A DNA stretch of 9,588 bases. Origin: Ktedonobacter racemifer. Lineage in GTDB: Bacteria > Chloroflexota > DTOL01 > JACQYG01. A model generated the notes under the pieces. The model did not search any database. It saw nothing but the letters and a program-made list of their open reading frames with translations, and was not told where the DNA came from. Shown here piece by piece: positions 7,056 to 9,588 of this stretch. Numbering within the stretch: the first letter of the stretch is position 1; the number at the start of each line of letters is the position of its first letter. The stretch is from positions 588-10,175 of the forward strand of contig DYIS01000071.1 in NCBI GenBank assembly GCA_020723545.1, read 5' to 3'. A program made the translations under genes and the position numbers.

Positions 7056-7082
7056 GACGATTGGATGAAATAGGTCTAAAAT
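7054..7082 (+). promoter_or_regulatory. Sigma-70-type promoter of the fmdB-like gene
   Basis: TTGACG (7054-7059; 5/6 match to the -35 consensus) and TAAAAT (7077-7082; 5/6 match to the -10 consensus) are separated by 17 bases. The predicted transcript starts near 7089, about 32 bases before ATG 7121. The -35 box shares two bases with the tldD ribosome binding site on the opposite strand. Confidence 0.65.
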
Positions 7083-7120
7083 GAGAGCACGATATAGACA
7101 ACGTCAGTCTGGAGTCCCAG

Positions 7121-7354
7121 ATGCCTGTATACGAGTATTATTGCTCCCGGTGTGAAACCAAATTCGAGCTCTTGCGCTCCATGGACCGTGCAGATGCACC
7201 AGCCCCCTGCCCTTCCTGCCAATCGGCAGACGTGAAACGAGTTATCTCCCGCTTCCTCTCCTTCAGCAAAGGCGATAGCGGGGCAACGGTCCCCCTGGGC
7301 GCTGACGGCTGTGGCGGCTGCGCCGCCACCAGTTGCAGCAGTTGCGGCAAGTAA
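7121..7354 (+). CDS. FmdB-family zinc-ribbon protein
   Basis: A 77-residue small cytoplasmic protein. The N-terminal 'MPVYEYYCSRCETKFELLRSM' followed by 'CPSCQSADVKRVISRF' is the FmdB-type zinc ribbon: Cys8-x2-Cys11 and Cys30-x2-Cys33 would bind one zinc. The family takes its name from a proposed regulator of amide-degradation genes, but most members have no established role. The C-terminus adds two more CxxC pairs, Cys64/Cys67 and Cys72/Cys75, in a Gly/Ser-rich tail; many homologues have a short Cys/Gly-rich tail, so a second metal site is possible but unproven. ATG 7121 has GGAG 6 bases upstream. The gene is monocistronic, divergent from tldD and convergent with the DUF881 operon. The 83 bp after it contain a GC-rich hairpin but no clear terminator. 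Confidence 0.92.
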   Translation: MPVYEYYCSRCETKFELLRSMDRADAPAPCPSCQSADVKRVISRFLSFSKGDSGATVPLGADGCGGCAATSCSSCGK

Positions 7355-7437
7355 CCCGCTGGCGGCCCCGGGCCAGGGGCCAGGCCAACTTCACTAGTAA
7401 AAGAAAGTCAAAGAAAGCCCAAGCCGTTGTCAGGCTC
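7355..7437. other. Convergent intergenic region between the fmdB-like and DUF881 genes
   Basis: The region holds a GC-rich hairpin, GGCCCC / GGGGCC (7364-7369 / 7376-7381), just after the fmdB-like stop, followed by a purine-rich stretch. There is no T-tract after the stem on either strand, so intrinsic termination is not supported. I see no ORF. Confidence 0.4.
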
Positions 7438-8118
7438 CTATTTCATGGCCTGGGCGTAGCGGAACTCATATCTGCCCCGATACACCGGCATTGAGATCCG
7501 CTCCAACCTGGTGACTGCGATCGATGCTCCGCTATAGGTATATCGCAACAAGGCGATCAGACCACCGGGGCGGCTCAGGGCCTTTTCCAGGGCCTCCGGG
7601 TGACCGATGGCGTTTATTATATACAGTGAACCGAGCCGGGTCCCGTCCAGGTAAATGGCGTTTTCCCCCTCTACCACCGCCGAGCGCCCCACCACGCGTT
7701 GGTGGTTTACTGCCACCGCCTCTGCCCCGGCATTCCACACCTCGTTGACCAGGTCCTGAAGATCTAGCGCGGTGATGCTGCCATCTATTCGCACCTCTAT
7801 CCCTGGGCCCATCACTTCCAGAAGGCCGTTGACTATACGCAACTTGTTCAGCTCCTCCACCATGGCCTCCATGCTGCCAGCCTTAGGAATGGGGCCCTGG
7901 CCGGCTAACTCTCCGGCAAGCCGGTTCGCCTCCTTGCGCAGCGAGGCATTGCTCTCCACCAGGCTACTGATGATCAACGCCTGATCCGTGCTGGATTGGG
8001 CAGAGACATCGGTGGCGATCTTACCCTGGGTGCGGAACTGAACGACCAGCACGATGCCTAGGGCAAAACAGACCAGGGTCAGAACCACGCTGGATGAGAA
8101 CCGTTCTTTACTAGCCAC
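7438..8118 (-). CDS. DUF881 family protein, second copy of the tandem pair
   Basis: A 226-residue membrane-anchored protein. A single N-terminal helix (residues 10-28) is followed by a short coiled-coil-like stretch (about 45-100) and the DUF881 domain: 'GPGIEVRID' (104-112), 'LQDLVNEVWNAGAEAVAVNHQRV' (120-142), 'LYIINAIGHPEALEKAL' (165-181), ending with 'MPVYRGRYEFRYA'. With one N-terminal anchor and no lipobox, the domain probably lies outside the cytoplasmic membrane. The family is known in Gram-positives, where members (YlxW/YlxX) lie near division genes, but no biochemical activity is established. The start is GTG 8118-8116, with AGGA 5 bases upstream overlapping the stop of the first DUF881 gene; the intergenic gap is 7 bp. 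It shares the 'GAEAVAVN' core with its neighbour, so the two arose by duplication. Confidence 0.9.
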   Translation of the reverse strand: MASKERFSSSVVLTLVCFALGIVLVVQFRTQGKIATDVSAQSSTDQALIISSLVESNASLRKEANRLAGELAGQGPIPKAGSMEAMVEELNKLRIVNGLLEVMGPGIEVRIDGSITALDLQDLVNEVWNAGAEAVAVNHQRVVGRSAVVEGENAIYLDGTRLGSLYIINAIGHPEALEKALSRPGGLIALLRYTYSGASIAVTRLERISMPVYRGRYEFRYAQAMK

Positions 8119-8125
8119 GAAAGTC

Positions 8126-8857
8126 CTATCTGCCGTCCTTAGCAGGACTCGAATATCTCAGACTAAAGCCGCTATTGTAGGCCGGCAGGGTGACTTCCTT
8201 AGAAGACGTCACCCTGAACTGGATGCCGTAGAGCCTGGCGCGAGACTTGAGCTTGGCCAGGTTCGCTGGGTTACGCAGCCTGTCCTCCAACGCAACCGCG
8301 TCACCGATGGCACGGATTTCGTAGGGAGGAGAAAGCCGGGTATTATTCACCAGGATGGTGCTGCCCACACAATAGATGGAGGTGCCACTGGCAAGCCTTT
8401 CGTCGTTCACTGCCACCGCCTCGGCGCCGGAGGCCCAGAGCAGGTTGATCACATCCCTGAGCTCGTAGTCATGTATCAGGTAGCTTGCCGGGTCTCCCCC
8501 CGCACCAACCGCCTTAGAGCTATCATCCAGGGTTACCGTTACGCCCTGACCCTTGAGGGGCAAAAGCCCCGCGGCCAAGCGCTGCTTCTCCAGTTCTGAG
8601 CTGATCTCTCTCAGGCTTTCCGACCTGGCCAGGCCCAGTTTCTGCTGGGCCGCAAGTTCTTCGCGCAACCTGCCGATGGTCTCCTTGAGGCTTCTTTGCT
8701 CTTCCTCCAGGCGAGCTATGGTGCCGGCAACCCTCTCTCGCGAGGCCTCTTTAGGCACCGCCGCCATCTGCCTGGGGGATTGTACCTGTGCCGCCAACAG
8801 AAAGCCAAGAAGGACGAAAGCGGCCAGAAGGGCCTTGCTTCTGCGAAATGTATTCAC
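8126..8857 (-). CDS. DUF881 family protein, first copy of the tandem pair
   Basis: A 243-residue paralogue of the following gene. An N-terminal membrane helix (about 8-25) leads into a clear coiled coil rich in Glu, Arg and Leu (about 38-95), then the DUF881 domain: 'GQGVTVTLDDSS' (103-114), 'LRDVINLLWASGAEAVAVNDERL' (133-155), 'PPYEIRAIGDAVALEDRL' (177-194), ending 'LPAYNSGFSLRY'. It is expected to be anchored by the N-terminal helix with the domain outside the membrane, possibly paired with the second copy through the coiled coil. The start is GTG 8857-8855; GGGAGG lies 12 bases upstream, rather far, and no in-frame ATG exists further up, so the start is fairly but not fully secure. The lipoprotein gene upstream ends 66 bp away on the same strand, and the three probably share one transcript. 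Confidence 0.9.
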   Translation of the reverse strand: MNTFRRSKALLAAFVLLGFLLAAQVQSPRQMAAVPKEASRERVAGTIARLEEEQRSLKETIGRLREELAAQQKLGLARSESLREISSELEKQRLAAGLLPLKGQGVTVTLDDSSKAVGAGGDPASYLIHDYELRDVINLLWASGAEAVAVNDERLASGTSIYCVGSTILVNNTRLSPPYEIRAIGDAVALEDRLRNPANLAKLKSRARLYGIQFRVTSSKEVTLPAYNSGFSLRYSSPAKDGR

Positions 8858-8923
8858 GAAACGCTTTCGCCTCCCATGGTCTCGTCGGAATTGGTCACAG
8901 GCAGAGGGCCCGGCCGAGGGATA

Positions 8924-9466
8924 TCAGGGGGATGGGGTAGCTTTCGCCAGTTGAAAATGGTAGACTCTCTGGTTGTTTCCAGAGTTGGTCTCTTCGGGGA
9001 CCAAGGATAGGTTTATGGCCAAGGTATAACTGTCCCGCAGGGGTGGCACAGACAGGTTCTCGAAGCGCACGATCTTGATCTCACCAGGTGCCAGAACATC
9101 AATGAGCTGGGTCCCTCGCAAGAGGACATTGTTCTCCTGGCCACCCACCAACCTGGCCTCCACGGCCACGTTGTACTCCACCTGCGTCCCAGCATTTTCC
9201 ACCGCCACCAACAATTGGAGCTTGCCCGCGGCCACCACCAGCTCATATTTGAGCGGTGGATCAAAATCAATGCCCATTATCGCTACATCGTGAGCAGCAC
9301 CTGAGGGGAGGCTCACGACAAAGGGAGTGGGGGTTTCCACCAAATCACCCACGCTGTGGTCCTCGAGCCTGATCTGGTAGCACCCGGAGACGGGGATAAT
9401 GAGGCCGAGGAAAAGGATGACAAGGGCAAGTTTTACGATAGCAGGCCCACGACAGAGCAAGCTCAT
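8924..9466 (-). CDS. Lipoprotein with CARDB-like beta-sandwich domain
   Basis: A 180-residue protein starting at ATG 9466. Residues 10-28 form a hydrophobic signal ending in the lipobox VSGC, so Cys29 is the likely lipidation site. After a short spacer, residues about 70-175 read like a CARDB-type Ig fold: 'LQLLVAVENAGTQVEYNVAVEARL', 'LAPGEIKIVRFENLSVPP' and 'YTLAINLSLVPEETNSGNNQRVYHF', the last ending in the typical 'D/N..NN' strand. Such domains usually bind partners or sugars outside the cell; no catalytic motif is seen. The frame stays open to a TTG at 9505, but that codon overlaps the -10 box of the promoter, so it cannot be the start of that transcript. The gene heads the DUF881 operon, which suggests all three act at the cell envelope. 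Confidence 0.82.
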   Translation of the reverse strand: MSLLCRGPAIVKLALVILFLGLIIPVSGCYQIRLEDHSVGDLVETPTPFVVSLPSGAAHDVAIMGIDFDPPLKYELVVAAGKLQLLVAVENAGTQVEYNVAVEARLVGGQENNVLLRGTQLIDVLAPGEIKIVRFENLSVPPLRDSYTLAINLSLVPEETNSGNNQRVYHFQLAKATPSP

Positions 9467-9504
9467 AACATCGTATCCAAAACGCAGGATCGAAACCCCG
9501 GCCA

Positions 9505-9533
9505 ATAATAGTTGATGAAGTACAATTTGTCAA
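9505..9533 (-). promoter_or_regulatory. Near-consensus sigma-70 promoter of the lipoprotein-DUF881 operon
   Basis: On the minus strand, TTGACA (9533-9528; 6/6) and TATTAT (9510-9505; 5/6) are separated by exactly 17 bases. The predicted start of transcription is near 9498, giving a leader of about 32 bases before ATG 9466. A second TTGACA reads outward on the plus strand at 9554-9559, forming a 7-bp inverted repeat TTGTCAA/TTGACAA (9527-9533 / 9554-9560); no matching -10 box is seen before the window ends. Confidence 0.75.
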
Positions 9534-9588
9534 CAGGGCTTTTGCAAAGTCCATTGACAATTAGATAGAAATGCCCTTTCTCGAGTAT

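Noticed and set aside
5509..7068. A 519-codon open frame on the plus strand, antisense to tldD.
   Set aside because: It lies almost entirely opposite tldD, which has clear family motifs and a strong ribosome binding site. The antisense product has no recognisable domain, and GC-rich coding DNA often leaves such mirror frames open.
7042..7101. ATG 7101 as the tldD start.
   Set aside because: It adds 20 residues without family similarity across the intergenic control region and would place the strong AAGGAGGTG site inside the coding sequence.
7364..7381. GC-rich hairpin as a terminator for the fmdB-like gene.
   Set aside because: The stem is only 6 bp and no T-tract follows on either strand.
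9467..9505. Upstream TTG start for the lipoprotein gene at 9505.
   Set aside because: The codon overlaps the -10 box of the promoter and lacks a ribosome binding site; ATG 9466 gives a normal lipoprotein signal.

Overview
The window looks like ordinary chromosomal DNA from a GC-rich bacterium, most probably a member of the Chloroflexota. That placement is inferred from the Thr/Pro-rich 'PTPTPEPTP' lipoprotein linker, the tandem DUF881 proteins, the short TldD/TldE pair and frequent TTG/GTG starts. No rRNA or other marker fixes it. I see no tRNA, rRNA, CRISPR array, phage module or complete insertion sequence, and no gene-free stretch longer than about 135 bases.

Layout. (1) The left edge carries the 3' end of a Y-family DNA polymerase gene (dinB-like), followed by a small lipoprotein gene on the same strand. 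(2) Five minus-strand genes run from about 7041 down to 782: tldD, tldE/pmbA, an rnc gene carrying an extra C-terminal nucleotidyltransferase-fold domain, a seven-helix membrane protein, and a NuoN/NuoM-like membrane protein. Spacing between the last four is 7 bp, 33 bp and a 4-base stop/start overlap, as expected of one transcript. The 134-bp gap between tldD and tldE contains a MITE-like inverted-repeat element. (3) A small FmdB-type zinc-ribbon gene diverges from tldD at 7121, with a clear sigma-70 promoter in the 79-bp intergenic region. (4) From the right edge a second minus-strand operon (lipoprotein with a CARDB-like domain, then two DUF881 genes) is driven by a near-consensus promoter at 9505-9533 and converges on the fmdB-like gene.

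How the genes relate. TldD and TldE form the known heterodimeric zinc protease. RNase III is a housekeeping dsRNA endonuclease, but here it is joined in frame to a domain with an apparently intact nucleotidyltransferase active site. The two membrane proteins downstream seem to form a unit; the larger resembles the antiporter-like subunits of complex I but appears to lack their usual charged proton-path residues. The two DUF881 proteins and the lipoprotein look like a small envelope-associated set of unknown function.

The most noteworthy points are the RNase III-nucleotidyltransferase fusion, an arginine where RNase III normally has a metal-binding aspartate, a perfect 12-bp hairpin at the start of that gene, the degenerate NuoN-like pair, and the MITE-like element between tldD and tldE.
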